This document shows positions 11,271 to 22,135 of a stretch of 64,000 nucleotides of DNA, piece after piece. The stretch's first letter is position 1, and each line of letters opens with the position of its first letter. The notes beneath the pieces were generated by a model. It had not been told where the DNA came from. It did not search any database and worked only from the letters and a program-made list of their open reading frames with translations. Both the position numbers and the translations under genes were made by a program. Location: NCBI GenBank assembly GCA_024663395.1, contig JANFAH010000002.1, positions 2,108,001 through 2,172,000 on the forward strand, in the 5' to 3' direction. This DNA comes from Pisolithus tinctorius. Lineage: Eukaryota > Basidiomycota > Agaricomycetes > Boletales > Pisolithaceae.

Positions 11271-11760
11271 TGTCATAACCGTGCGTTCGTCATAGGTCTT
11301 TGCTCACTCCACAACCTTTTCCGCCAGTCATCCGCTCACTCTGCACCAACTCCACCCAACTTCTGTTGGTTGCAAACCATCTCCACTCCGACTGCTGTCG
11401 GACTTGTGTTGCTCTCCTACTGGACCAAGCAGTCTGTTCTCTGAGGGGTCATGTGACTACCTTCGCAGTCAGGTACTCCGCAGCATGCTCACCGCATGGT
11501 CCAGCGCCTGGACTGTTTCCTTTTCTGGATGTTCTGTGTTACCCATTCGTATGTCCTCCATCTACCCTTCATTCATTGTCCAGGAAATTTTACTTGAAAA
11601 CTTATGAGTCTCCGTATGTCAGTTCTGATTCCGATTACTGTACCTCTGTAGTAGTATAAAAACATGTACTGTACTCCACTGTTCTTCAGTACAAATATCA
11701 ACTTAGTTCCTACTCCCTCTGATTCCGTCTTCTGTCTGTTGGAGTTATCTCTGAATCTCC
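11271..11760 (+). repeat. 3' LTR of gypsy element 2 (right end approximate)
   Basis: Begins TGTCATAACC directly after the polypurine tract. A TATA-like GTATAAAAAC at about 11653-11662 could be the LTR promoter, placing the R region near 11680. I could not fix the CA end, because no second LTR is present for comparison. About 490 bp is an estimate. Confidence 0.6.
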
Positions 11761-12065
11761 GTCTGTACTCTCCCTCTGAAATACGAGGGCTGAGATCATG
11801 CAAGGGGGTAGCGCATGAGCTAAACCTGATGCCCTCACTCCACTCCACCTTTGCTTCGGCGGTCTTCGTTCCTGTCGACACTCCACTAGTCGGAGTTCTG
11901 TTCTTCTGTGTCGGACTTGCTTCCGGACCCTCCTCTAGACCTTGTTTAGCATCGGAGTTAGTCAGAGTAGGCCTGGACTTGACAAGAGTAGACAATAACC
12001 TAGGAGGAAGAATGCATCGACTTACAGTCCAGCAAGTACGAAGACCATGAAATAATGCGAGAGAC
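11760..12065 (+). other. No recognisable gene
   Basis: LTR end plus flanking sequence before the next open frame. I see no domain, repeat or RNA feature. Confidence 0.4.
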
Positions 12066-12746
12066 ATGCTCGAACCAACCTCACGGACTTCTATGCAAGA
12101 ACTGCTACAAAGAGCAGCACGACAGCAAGTTTTGGAATCACAACAAGATGCGCAATGTGTGAGGAGTATAGAGTCCACACCAAGTGGGCTCCAAGGCCCA
12201 AGTTCTAGTTTGTCCTTTCGAGCGTTTTACTTACAGCTACAGTATTTTAGGGAGCACAAGTCTTTACAGAGTGTCGATGAGTCTTCGAGTGGCGATGCGT
12301 CTGCAGTACGAAGCGGTCTAGTAGGACAATATATCGATGATAGGCTGGCAGAGGGAGGCTCTGTCTCCGTGTTGGGTGTCGTGCAGAGAAATCACAGAGC
12401 CCCTGGTCGTGTGGAAAATGTTACTGATGAGCAGGACGTGTTGGATATGTTGAAGAGGTTGGGCGTTACATGTACCATACAGGCTACCTTACTACAGCGA
12501 GGTGCGGAAGACCCCTCTGTCTACATCAGGGTCAATGTCGAGGGTACCCGAGCTGTCATTGTCATGGCTGTTGCAGCTGGTGCCTGTAGGCTCGTCTGTG
12601 CGAGTCCCGCAGGCATCCTATTTATTGGCACTGATGTTGTGGACCTCGACGAGCAAGTACCCCATCTGAAGAAACTGTTCGATGCATACCGCGACGAGTA
12701 TGAGCGAAGACCATCGCACTTAAAGGTACAGGGTGTATATGAATGA
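12066..12746 (+). CDS. Unrecognised protein, 226 residues
   Basis: An uninterrupted ATG-to-TGA frame with mixed soluble composition. A Gln/Arg-rich helical N-terminus (MQELLQRAARQQVLESQQ) is followed by a more hydrophobic second half with short beta-like segments (YIRVNVEGTRAVIVMAVAAG, ILFIGTDVVDLDEQV). No signal peptide or membrane segment. I do not recognise the family. The codon pattern looks coding. A GTACAG donor-like site at 12726 could remove the last few residues and join exons farther right. It may be one exon of a larger, partly decayed gene with the sequence at 12939-13571. Confidence 0.45.
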   Translation: MLEPTSRTSMQELLQRAARQQVLESQQDAQCVRSIESTPSGLQGPSSSLSFRAFYLQLQYFREHKSLQSVDESSSGDASAVRSGLVGQYIDDRLAEGGSVSVLGVVQRNHRAPGRVENVTDEQDVLDMLKRLGVTCTIQATLLQRGAEDPSVYIRVNVEGTRAVIVMAVAAGACRLVCASPAGILFIGTDVVDLDEQVPHLKKLFDAYRDEYERRPSHLKVQGVYE

Positions 12747-12938
12747 CTACACAAAGTGACAAGGACTCGAATTATCACCGAATGATGGTCGTTTGAAGCA
12801 ACAGTAGATGTTCAATGGGAGAGAGGCATGAGAGATACACCCGCTGAGCTCGATGGCTCATACTTTCTCTTCTGTTTTGTGTCATATCACTTACAACTGC
12901 GTAACTATAGGAAGATCTGATGTCTACACTGGAGTACG

Positions 12939-13571
12939 ATGACATACGAGATAAGATGGTGGACCATCAATGTGATCCGACAATGCTACTTCGAGTGGGG
13001 TGAAGGGAAAAGGCGACATGAGAAGGCAATGAAGTACGTCCTTGGAGTGGAGAGGTCTAAGACATACAAGGAAGACGATGCACAGCCACTGGTATCCGAA
13101 GGAGAAGAAGATGGTGTGGGCTCGCGAGCAGAGTGCGAAGACCAGATAACAAAGCTCAGGAAGGGGAAATACGAAGTCCAGGTGCCCTTTTCAGTTTTGA
13201 TTACACTATCTACTGCGAAATACAGATACCCTAGCACAAAGGAAAAGGCGATCAACAGTGATGGACGGCTCGAGGCCGTTCATCAGTACTTAGTATCAGG
13301 ACTCTGTCCACCTGACTGCGAGGTGGGAGGACGAAGCTCGAGATTGAACGAAGTTAGTGCTTGTAACCATCGGAGTTGAAGACCTATCTGGGAAGCAGGC
13401 CTGAAGATCTACAGATCGAAGGTGACATGTTCTGTTATTATTTGAGCTTTTACTACGTTGAAATACTTTGTTTCTAGCAGTGAAGAAGTAGTGAACGAAG
13501 ATGGGCGACTCGAGGTTGCTCAGCGATACTTAGCACAAGGGCTTCAGCCACCAGGCAAAGTGCCAGACGAG
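12939..13571 (+). pseudogene. Exon-like fragments with a duplicated ~90-bp segment
   Basis: An open stretch rich in charged residues (12939-13181) is followed by two related coding-like segments. 13235-13322 reads ..NSDGRLEAVHQYLVSGLCPP and 13478-13571 reads ..NEDGRLEVAQRYLAQGLQPP. Each is preceded by AG and followed by GAG|GT, as exons would be, and their lengths (88 and 94 nt) differ by 6. Simple splicing of these sites does not keep one open frame, so this is either a decayed gene or a model I cannot resolve. Function unknown. Confidence 0.35.
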
Positions 13572-14600
13572 GTACGAGGAGTCAAGCATACGCATGCGTG
13601 GAGAGTCGAGGGTATGAAAATGAAGAGGACAATGTAGCGAGAGTCCCAGTGAGTGTGTCGTATATAGTTTTCCTTAAATGAGTTTTGCTTCGAGCGACTT
13701 TGTTCAACCAAGTCATGCTAATCTTCAGGTGATTCTACTCACCCTGATGTCTAGTTTCAATTTTCTTTCACTGTTCTTATGTGCTAGATCATCTTAAGGA
13801 TGAGCAGGAGTCAAGAACACATATGTGTTCAAGGATAGTAAATACACGACTGAGCGAGAGTTTCTTTTAGGTACATATATGACTTCGAGCTGCCTTGCAG
13901 AGGGCCGATCTCTGCTGTACCAGCCGCAGCACTGTGTTATGCTGTGTTACCATTCCAGGCAAAGACTGTGCCTCGAAGAGCAGTCACCAACTCGCTCCAC
14001 ACTCGATTTATTACTCACTTGTTTGTTGTCCTGGAGTTTATCTCTGTCGTCGTTTGGTGTGGGGTTTGGGTTTTGAGAGGAGTGTTCGAGAGGCAGGGTG
14101 TGTGTTCGAGAGACCAGGTGGCGCTTTGTAGGTGGAAAGGGTTGTGTTCGAGGGCGAAAGGTTTTGAGGATGAAGAGGGTTGTTCAGCGAGATCGGGAGC
14201 ATGTTTTGGGAAGGAAGGGGGTCATGTTTGAGTAGTGAGGAGGTTAGGGGCGAAGAGTTGTGTTTGAAGGGCATGAGGATATGCGGTGAGGTCGAGGGAA
14301 GCAGATGCGAGGATGAGGATGTTCGTGCGAGGAGGAGAGCGACCGAGGACGGTCGAATTCTAAACCACCCCTCGGATGTAGGGAACAAGTTTGAGTTCCC
14401 TAGGAGAAGCTGTCTTGGTCATGAGTTCAGGGGTGGAGGGTTTTCTTTGTTTTATTTCCTTCTTTTTGTTTTTGCATTGTACCACTGGACTTAGTGGCGA
14501 GCAGCTGCGTCACTGACTAAGCGTGTGTGCTGTGTTCGCATGAGTTCAGTTTACCATAACACCAGCACATGTCACAGGCCCTCAGTAGCAGGGTGATCTA
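13572..14600 (+). other. No recognisable gene; G-rich strand-asymmetric tract at about 14040-14420
   Basis: The left part shows nothing clear. From about 14040 to 14420 the plus strand is very rich in G and poor in C, with repeated GTGTTCGAG and GAGG/GGG runs. The opposite strand can be read as a long frame only because of this skew. No protein family is visible. Confidence 0.4.
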
Positions 14601-15740
14601 GTCTCGCATTTTGGCAAGTGTTTGAAGTTAGATTTATTACTTTGGGGAGTACCCAAAGTGCCAGGAGGACTGGCAAGAGGTATTGGTCAGGCAGAGCTAA
14701 GTATTCATTTTCAGTTCGCATTTTTACATTTTACTACTTCTTCTTTTCTCCAAAACAGGACCTCCCTTTTGGGTCAAGCACTAAACTTGCCCATTACTGA
14801 CTGTTACTATTTCTAGGTACTTCTTTTTACCAAATTCCTACACCGGACCACACCCTTTCACCAGGACCCACACTCACGGTCCAATTGGTATGACATGCTG
14901 GTCATGGTCAGCGATTATGAAGATTGTGTATTGGATATCCCCACGCTTGGCCTTCAGTTCCTTTACAACCCCGGCACTGTAGTTGCATTTTCTGGCCAGC
15001 TTCTTCGACATGGGGTTAGTTCTGTGGGTGGGAACTGATGTTGCTTTGCCTACTACATGAGGGACAACATACACAATTGGATAGGGATACCCTGTGGGGA
15101 TTGGATGAGAGTTCAGAATGTCCGGACTTGGTTGATGCCTGCAGGTCTGGTGGGACCTTCCATATAACCTACACTTATCCAATAGTGGGTCCATGTAAAG
15201 GTGGTTCTATAGATATTATATGCCATCCCAAGTCAAGTTATTTGCCATATACCTCTCCCAAATTTTGACTATGGCTGGCCCATAATTGGTGGAACACTTC
15301 AACTCGAGCCGAATCCAGTCAGATGGCACACTGGGAGATTGGCTTGCTTGTTGTGCACGAGACCGTGGCATATGTGCCAGACCACATGGATTGGTGATCA
15401 TAATACACGGGCTGACTCGACACAGACTGGACACCGTATCGTGGGACTCCCATACACCATGAAACACTGGAGTATTCATCCAACCTGTCCTATGGGATCA
15501 CAATATCTGGGCCCACCCCAAGGGCATGGTACAATGGACTATAAGCTGTCCATAGTACATGGGCACTCCAATTTGGGCTGAGGCCAATGCACATGGCACA
15601 CTGAAATATGCTCCCACCATTCCAAACGGAACACTGCAGGTCCAGCCAAGCCTTATTACATGGGCCACTGATATATCAGCCCCATAGACAATAGCTTCCC
15701 AGCCCAGCCAATATATATGGGACACTATTTGTATGGCTCA
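14600..15740. other. No recognisable gene; possible TE remnant
   Basis: No domain found on either strand. A CCAAAACAG acceptor-like site after a pyrimidine tract near 14755 hints at a former exon boundary. The sequence is probably decayed filler next to the alpha-kinase-type pseudogene. Confidence 0.3.
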
Positions 15741-16990
15741 TGCATTCCCCAGGGGATGCCAAAAGACTAGCCCATCATCTAAACCGGTAACATCAAGTGG
15801 CCTTAACTGGGCATCCATGCCAATCAACCACCATAGGCTGGGCATCTGTCCCAGTCCCTTAGCATAAGGCCGGTATGTGTCCCGGGTTACGGTCACCAAT
15901 TGGGAGTTTGGCCTGGCTGACTGGACTTTGCTGGAACATATACTGGCCCAATAGAATCCCACTGGAGTGCCTTCTGAACCACTGTAAATAGCCTGGAGAG
16001 TGTCATCCATCCCAGCCAACTGGAGCTGGTTCAGAATTGATGCCAAACAACTGCCAACAGCCCTGAACCTGTGCTGACCCACTATAATGTGGCCGGTATG
16101 TGTCCTGGGCCATGTTCAACAACTGGGAATTTGACCCAGCTGACTGGATTTGGCAGGAACATATACTGGCCCAATACTGTCCCACTGGAATGCCTTCTGA
16201 ACCACTGTAAATAGCATGGAGGTTGTGATCCATTCCGGCCAACTGGAGTTAGTTAGGAATTGATGCCAACCAACTGTCACTGGCCTTGGCCCCCTGCCGG
16301 TCCCCTAGATTCAGCCAGGTAGATATCCCGGCTCACTGGCAATAACATGGGATCTGGCCCAGCTAACTGGAAATGTCAGGAAGCCATACCGGCCCAATAG
16401 CATCCCACTAGAGTGCTTTCTGAACCACTGCAAATATCCTGGAGGATGTGATCCATCCGGCCCACCTGGAATTAGATGAGCATCCATGCCCACACACCAA
16501 CACCAGCTTATCCTCTATTCCAGCATATTTGCACTATACTGGTATGGATCCCGGCTTACTATTCCCGGCATGAAAGCTGGCTAGATGTATATTCCAACTA
16601 CCCGCCATAATCCAGGCACCTGTCACGGCCCACTTGCATAAGGCTGGTATGTGACCTGGCATACTAGAATTTGCTGTAACTCATACCGGCCCAATGGATG
16701 TACATTGGTATGCCTTCCGACCCACTGGAAATAGTGTGGTTGCTGTCATCCATACCGGCCAACTGGAATTAGCTCGGAATCCATGCAAACTGACCATCAC
16801 CACCTTGGCATCTGTGCCAGCCCACTAGCATAAGACTGGTATGTTTCCTGGCTTATTGGCATTATCCCAGCATTTGTCCCAGCTTACTGGAATTAGCCTG
16901 GCATTCATACCAACCCAATAGAATTACAGTGGAATGCCTTCTGACCCACTGGCAATTGCTGACACATGCTGGGCTCATGCCAGTGAGCCC
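15740..16990. repeat. Degenerate tandem repeat of about 225 bp
   Basis: A block containing CTTCTGAACCACTGTAAATA and the following GTCATCCATNCCGGCCAACTGGA recurs near 15969, 16192, 16417, 16708 and 16936. Spacing is about 225 bp, with one longer interval. Copies also share ATACTGGCCCAATA and GGTATGTGTCC. Open frames read here on the minus strand merely repeat the same peptide (AIYSGSEG.PVG.YWASIC) and are explained by the repeat. Confidence 0.7.
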
Positions 16991-17129
16991 AGACCAGGTT
17001 AGTACCAGACCTTTCCCAACTTGCCAGAATCCATGCCGGGATTATCCAGGCAAGATGTATATAGTAGTAACCCCTCAGCCACACTGTGCAGTATGGTGAC
17101 ATCCAATGATCATGGCTATGCTGTGTGAC

Positions 17130-18606
17130 ACGATGACAACTCAGAGGTGGGCTTGACTTTAGCCAGTCTGTGCAACATGGCCGATTGTCAACCTCATTTG
17201 GTTGTATGATATGGTACAAAGTAGGTACATTATGTGTTGACTCACCTTTGTTGGCACATGTGGGTGATATAGCCATACATGTAGGCATGAACATACTCTG
17301 GGCATGGCACAAATGGAAAGGGAGAGTAGATATATTGCTAGTCGATGCCATGCTGGAAGTGGTCATCACTCCATTGACTTGAGAATCACAAGACACATCA
17401 CTGTCTGGAGGGCCAGTGTCACTAGAAGTCGCTGCAGCATTTTCAAAGAAGACTTCGTATTCATGCCACTGCGCAGCAGGAACAACAACATATAATTGGA
17501 ATTGCTTGGATTTAAACACCACGGAATTTGGGTTCTTGTGTGCTGGCTGGAGACACTGAGGGTAGAAATATGGCAATGGGGAATGGTGTGCACCAAGGTC
17601 AACCCAGTCAGTATCACGAACCACAAACTTGTTGAACCACCAAGGAAATGTGGGGCAAAAAGTCTTGACTTTAGGTACAATGGTTTCGAGCGCTACTGTG
17701 ACAAGGTCTTGGGCACTGATGGTGGCATCAATATCTTTCTTCCCTTCACATATATTCTAAAGCATGATCAGAGTTTATAAGAGTCTAGGAGATTAGTGCT
17801 CATGCCAAATGCTATAGATTGAGTGCACCCACGCTTCAAAACAGCTTCATAGTGTGCAGATATTTTCAGCATGATAGTTTCTGCAGGGGGTGAGGTAAAG
17901 GACCATCTGGCCCACCGTTGGTGTTCTTGACTGTAGCGGCTGTGCTGAGATGTGTAACCTGCATGAGGTGGCAACAATGGTGGCTCATGTGCACCCAGCG
18001 TGCCACCTGCATGTGCTACACAAGGGCCAGGACCAGGGAGTGAATGTTGCGATGAACCCCTATGAGATGGTGGTAATGATCCATTGGCATGCCATGTAGA
18101 TGGAACTACAATGTCTGGGCCACGGGGAATGGCCACAACCTGGGGTGGGTTTATCGATGCTGAATTATTGGTCAGAAGATTCTATCCACTAGTCTCTCAG
18201 GTAACATACATCCATGCTGTGCAGCATTTACAGATTGCTGGATTTGGCATGGGTCTGGCTGAGAACGATTGGTGGGTGCAGCATCAACAGGTAATTGTAG
18301 ATGTTTCGTGGCAGCTGGTAATTCAAGTAGATAGTGTCAGCATCATCTGCTATTCTTAGAGGCAAATGGAGCACACTCACCGGTATGGCAAACAGTAGTT
18401 GATGGCTTGCACAAGTAATGGAGATTGCAGGCAGAGCACACCCGCTGTCCACGTTGACCAGGTTCAATAGTCGCAATATAGAATGCTGGTTCACCTTGGC
18501 ATATCAGGGCCCCACATTTTGGGTGCTCACAATAACGGTCTTGTTTGGCATATGCATCTTCAGTAAATTGGGTGGAGACTTCAGGAAGACGGTCGGCCAT
18601 GAGCAA
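17130..18606 (-). pseudogene. N-terminal region of a TE-linked alpha-kinase-family protein (kinase domain not found)
   Basis: Minus-strand exons. The first begins MADRLPEVSTQF (18600) and has a cysteine-rich start (YCEHPKCGALI..GEPAFYIAT..PGQ..VCSAC). It ends at a GTGAGT donor near 18373. Later segments include HQRWARWSF..PPAETI (about 17930-17860), EGKKDIDATISAQDLV (17740), ALETIVPK..FPWWFN.FVVRDTDWVDL (17690-17590) and VFKSKQFQLYVVVPAAQWHEYE (17510-17450). I recall this series as the N-terminal part of a basidiomycete family that ends in an alpha-type (MHCK/EF2K) kinase domain and sits beside integrase genes. That kinase part is not visible. The expected place holds the 225-bp repeats. It is divergent from the integrase at 19.4 kb. 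Confidence 0.55.
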
Positions 18607-19440
18607 ATTCTACAATGGTGACAGAAGGTGATGAAATATCTGGTGAGAAGACCACAACATTAATTTCCCTGAGCAGCTTTTAAGTCCATCCGTCTGTCCA
18701 ATCAATAGTACACCATTGTTAAATACAGTGGATCGCCCAGACTCTTCATGTTATGGCATGCGACACCTCGATCCAAAAACCTCTGTTGAAGTGTCAATAC
18801 TGGATCCTGGCTAAGGCCTGGGCACAGAGATATGGACACACATGTACACACTTGGGAGGGAAGAGGATACCGATGCAAAGGTGCAAAAAAGCATGACAAG
18901 CATGGGAAGTAACAGAGACCTTGATAGAGTCTTCAGAGAATATCGTGTTAGCCTCTGAGTTGGGGATGGGGAAACACTACTGACTTATTGATGCATTGAA
19001 CACCAGCAAATCCAAGTAAACCATGTGCTTGGACAAGATAATGAGAGGCCCTGGATACCAAGAAGGCACACACCTGCATTCAAAGATGTGCAGGGTAAGA
19101 TGTCCTGCTGGGAGGGGAGCTTTCGTTGCTTATATGGTCGAGGGTACCTTTAGTTCTTACAGAGTTCGCCGGTCCTTGTGTATTGGCTTCGCAATACAAG
19201 GCGACCTCATGCCATTATTCAGCATCCTCATGTCAGTCCTTGTGTCATTATTTCAGGCCGTTCAACAGTACTACTACTTTGTTGGCAGGTTTCTGCAAAA
19301 TGACCTCCTTATAAACCTCCCAGGATGTTCAACCTCAACTGCCAGTAACCAGTGACTACCCTATATTCCCTATGCCAAACCAGAATAAGCCCACCTGTCA
19401 GTAAATGCGCCGTCCAGATCAGTAGCACTGCTAATAACAT
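18607..19440. other. Intergenic region between the divergent kinase-like and integrase genes
   Basis: It separates the minus-strand start near 18600 from the first recognised integrase exon near 19450, so it would hold both promoters and possibly short 5' exons. No clear TATA box or repeat was picked out. Confidence 0.35.
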
Positions 19441-21000
19441 TTTTCTTAACATATGCAGCACCTCTCAAGGACATCAAGCCTCACATCATGTGCTTGTGGA
19501 AATCACGACTGACCGACAAGCAAATTGTTGAAGAACTCCAGAAGCATATTGATACGAATCAATATGGCATCGGGTAAGTCACAGTTTGATGGAGCTTGCC
19601 TACTACTAACACAGCACGTCCACTGACTGTTCTCATTGTAGCCTCACAAAATTTATACAGATCCGCAAGGAAATGGGACTAATTTGAACCCACCAACAGA
19701 ATCACAATCCTGAATCCATTCAAGCTGCTATGGTTGAATTGCGAGCAATGTTCCCTAATGCAGGTGCTCAGGAAATGATTAGTTTGCTTTATCACGAGCG
19801 GAATATGAGTGTATCTAGGTAAGGATTATCCTTTCCTCGAGCTACTGGCTTGATGTTGTATTTTGCAGAAGTGTTATGCGAGATTATTTTGCTGTCTATG
19901 AACCGCATCCCGTCTGCCAATGCAAGGCACATCGCCTCCAATGTCGTCGGTTTTGGGCTGCCGGTGTCAATGATATCTGGGCAGTAGATCAACATGACAA
20001 GTGGACCTGATTTGGCCTTGCGCTTCACACCAGTGTTGAACCATTCTCAGGGAAAATCTTTTGGATACATGTTTGGCATTCTAACCAAAACCCCCAGCTG
20101 ATTCTTTCTTACTACCTCAATGTCATAGAAGAATTTGGGTGTAAGTGTGTGCCAGCTCACTTGTTCGTGACTGTGCTGATAAACGTTTTTAAGTCATTCC
20201 ACTCGTTACTCAGAGCGATCCTGGCTCAGAGAATTTTGGTATTGCTAATGCCCAGACGATGTTGCATCAGTGGCATGAGCCTGCACTAGCAGGAACTCTT
20301 CAACACCAATGGATGCGATCGAAGAAGAACATCAAACCTGAAATTATGTGGTCCCAACTTCACCAGCACTTCACCCCTGGTTTCGAGGCCCTGCTGGAAG
20401 ATGGGGTGCAACCAGGGATGGTTCGACATTAATAATACCTTGCAACTGTAAGTCATGGCTCTTCAGCACATACTCCGGGTCACAACTAATTACAATTATT
20501 CAGCATGGTTTTCCACTGGATTTTCATTCCATGGCTGCAACAGGAACTCAATGGCTACTGAGAGCGAGTCAATCACACATCCAAATGGCATGACTGTAAC
20601 AAGGTTGGAAACTCTTGGTCACCACTAGGTGCACTGGTTGACTCATACTATTTGCAGGTGCTGCCTCATGGCGTTCCAGAATTAATTGTTAGCTCACCAG
20701 AAGATTATGGCGCATTGGATTTCAAGGTAGGTTGTTCCTACTGTAAACCAGTTAAATGTTATGTAACGAAGCTGTAGTTCATGGTTGACAAGGCAGCATT
20801 AACACATGTTCACCAATTGTACATTGATCCGAACCACTTGGTGTTTGATTTAGTACCAGGGCCATTGAATATGCACCTGGAAGAGTGTTATAACAGGCTG
20901 GGACGTCCTCCTGTAACTCATCTAACAGTTTGGGATGTCTACTTGGACCTTCTTCACACAGTTCAGGACCACACAGCTTTGCACATAGTGTAGTCACACT
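19440..21000 (+). pseudogene. DDE integrase-core protein, N-terminal and catalytic part, cut by the 9-kb palindrome
   Basis: Several exons read in order with GT..AG introns. An HTH-like start (SRLTDKQIVEELQKHI..YGIG) is followed by LTKFIQIRKEMG and a DDE core with FWAAGVNDIWAVDQHDKW (first Asp, near 19990) and VTQSDPGSENFG (second Asp, near 20215). Then come HQWMRSKKN, FIPWLQQELN, LPHGVPE..SPEDYGALDF and PNHLVFDLVPGPLN near 20860. Introns are visible at about 19575-19641 and 20130-20192 and further on. TGA stops at 19685-19687, 20008-20010 and 20559-20561 replace probable arginines. This matches a multicopy basidiomycete integrase family I know from memory. The reading is lost after 20993, where the palindrome begins. 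The last exon continues at 30084. Confidence 0.75.
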
Positions 21001-21002
21001 TA

Positions 21003-22135
21003 GTCACAACACATGGGCAGCCTGTGCACCAAAACACCAACACTTATATAGACCCTGAGATGGGCCCGCCTAAATAGATTAGCCAGTACACATGGACAGG
21101 CCTGAGGGACTAAAGTGTGAGCAACATATGTATGGGCCCGTAAGTGCATTACCACAACATATGGGAGGGCCTGTGGTGTGTAAGGATGTTGAAACATTTA
21201 GATGGGCCCATGACCAATTAAGAATACTGAGCTGCTGTAAGACATGGGCGGGCCCAACCTGGTAGGTTACACCCCTGTCACAACATCAAGGCGGGCCTGT
21301 CAATAGCAAGATGTACTGCTGTTGAAACATAAAGATGGGCCTGTCATTAATATCATGTAATAGAGTCACAACATAAGGGCGGGCCCTTCAGTAGTATTAT
21401 TTATATTGTTGCAACATATGGACAGGCCTGTCCACAGTAAGATGTACCTCTGATGAAACATAAAGACAGGCCCTTCAGTAGTATTATTTATATTGTCACA
21501 ACATATGGGGGGGCCTGGCCCCAGTAAGATGGACCCTGTCAAAACATAAAGACGGGCCTGTCACTAGTATCCTTGAATAGAGTCACAACATATGGACAAG
21601 CCCTTCAGTGATATTATTTATATTGTCACAACATATGGACAGGCCTGTCCACAGTAAGATGTACCTCTGATGAAACATAAAGACAGGCCCTTCAGTAGTA
21701 TTATTTATATTGTCACAACATATGGGGGGGCCTGGCCCCAGTAAGATGGACCCTGTCAAAACATAAAGATGGGCCTGTCACTAGTATCCTTGAATAGAGT
21801 CACAACATATGGACAGGCCTGTCCACAGTAAGATGTACCTCTGATGAAACATGAAGACAGGCCCATCAGTAATCTCATGTATAGCATCACAAGATATGGA
21901 CAGGCCCTTCAGTAGTATAATTGATATTGTCACAACATATGGGCAGGCCCATCCACAGCAAGATGTAGCTTGGATGAAACATAAAGACAGGCCCATCAGT
22001 AATCTCATGTATAGCATCACAACATATGGATGGGCCCTTCAGTAGTATTATTTATATTATCACAGCATATGGGCAGGCCCAGCCCCAGTAAAATGTACCC
22101 TGTTGAAACATAAAGACAGGCCTGTCACTAATGGA
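21003..22135. repeat. Terminal repeat domain, left arm (~43-bp half-units, ~87-bp dimers)
   Basis: Alternating half-units of the form GTCACAACATATGGRCAGGCC and GAAACATAAAGACRGGCC, separated by TCAGTAGTATTATTTATATT or CAGTAAGATGTACC. The terminal motif GTCACAAC recurs more than ten times. This domain is 174 bp, or two 87-bp units, longer than its partner in the right arm. Confidence 0.85.

Larger units (their letters stand above)
5317..11760 (+). mobile_element. Chromodomain Ty3/gypsy retrotransposon (element 2, MarY1-like layout), 5' part replaced by element 1
   Basis: Plus-strand order: gag C-terminus, protease, RT, RNase H, integrase, chromodomain, a noncoding 3' region with an antisense gene, polypurine tract, 3' LTR. 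The 5' LTR and the N-terminal half of gag are absent because element 1 occupies that place. They may lie left of the window. Pol contains four premature stops and an internal 166-bp duplication, so it is an older, dead copy. The likeness to the basidiomycete MarY1 type rests on layout and on the LTR start (TGTCATAACC), and is from memory. The right end of the LTR is approximate. Confidence 0.85.

Noticed and set aside
12986..13255. Minus-strand frame of 89 residues
   Set aside because: Composition is not coding-like and it overlaps a better plus-strand candidate.
14038..14388. Ser/Pro-rich minus-strand frame of 116 residues
   Set aside because: Open only because the tract is strongly G-rich on the other strand; no homologous pattern.
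15738..16493. Minus-strand frames with the peptide AIYSGSEG.PVG.YWASIC as a repeat protein
   Set aside because: Frames are short, overlap in different phases and follow the degenerate 225-bp DNA repeat.
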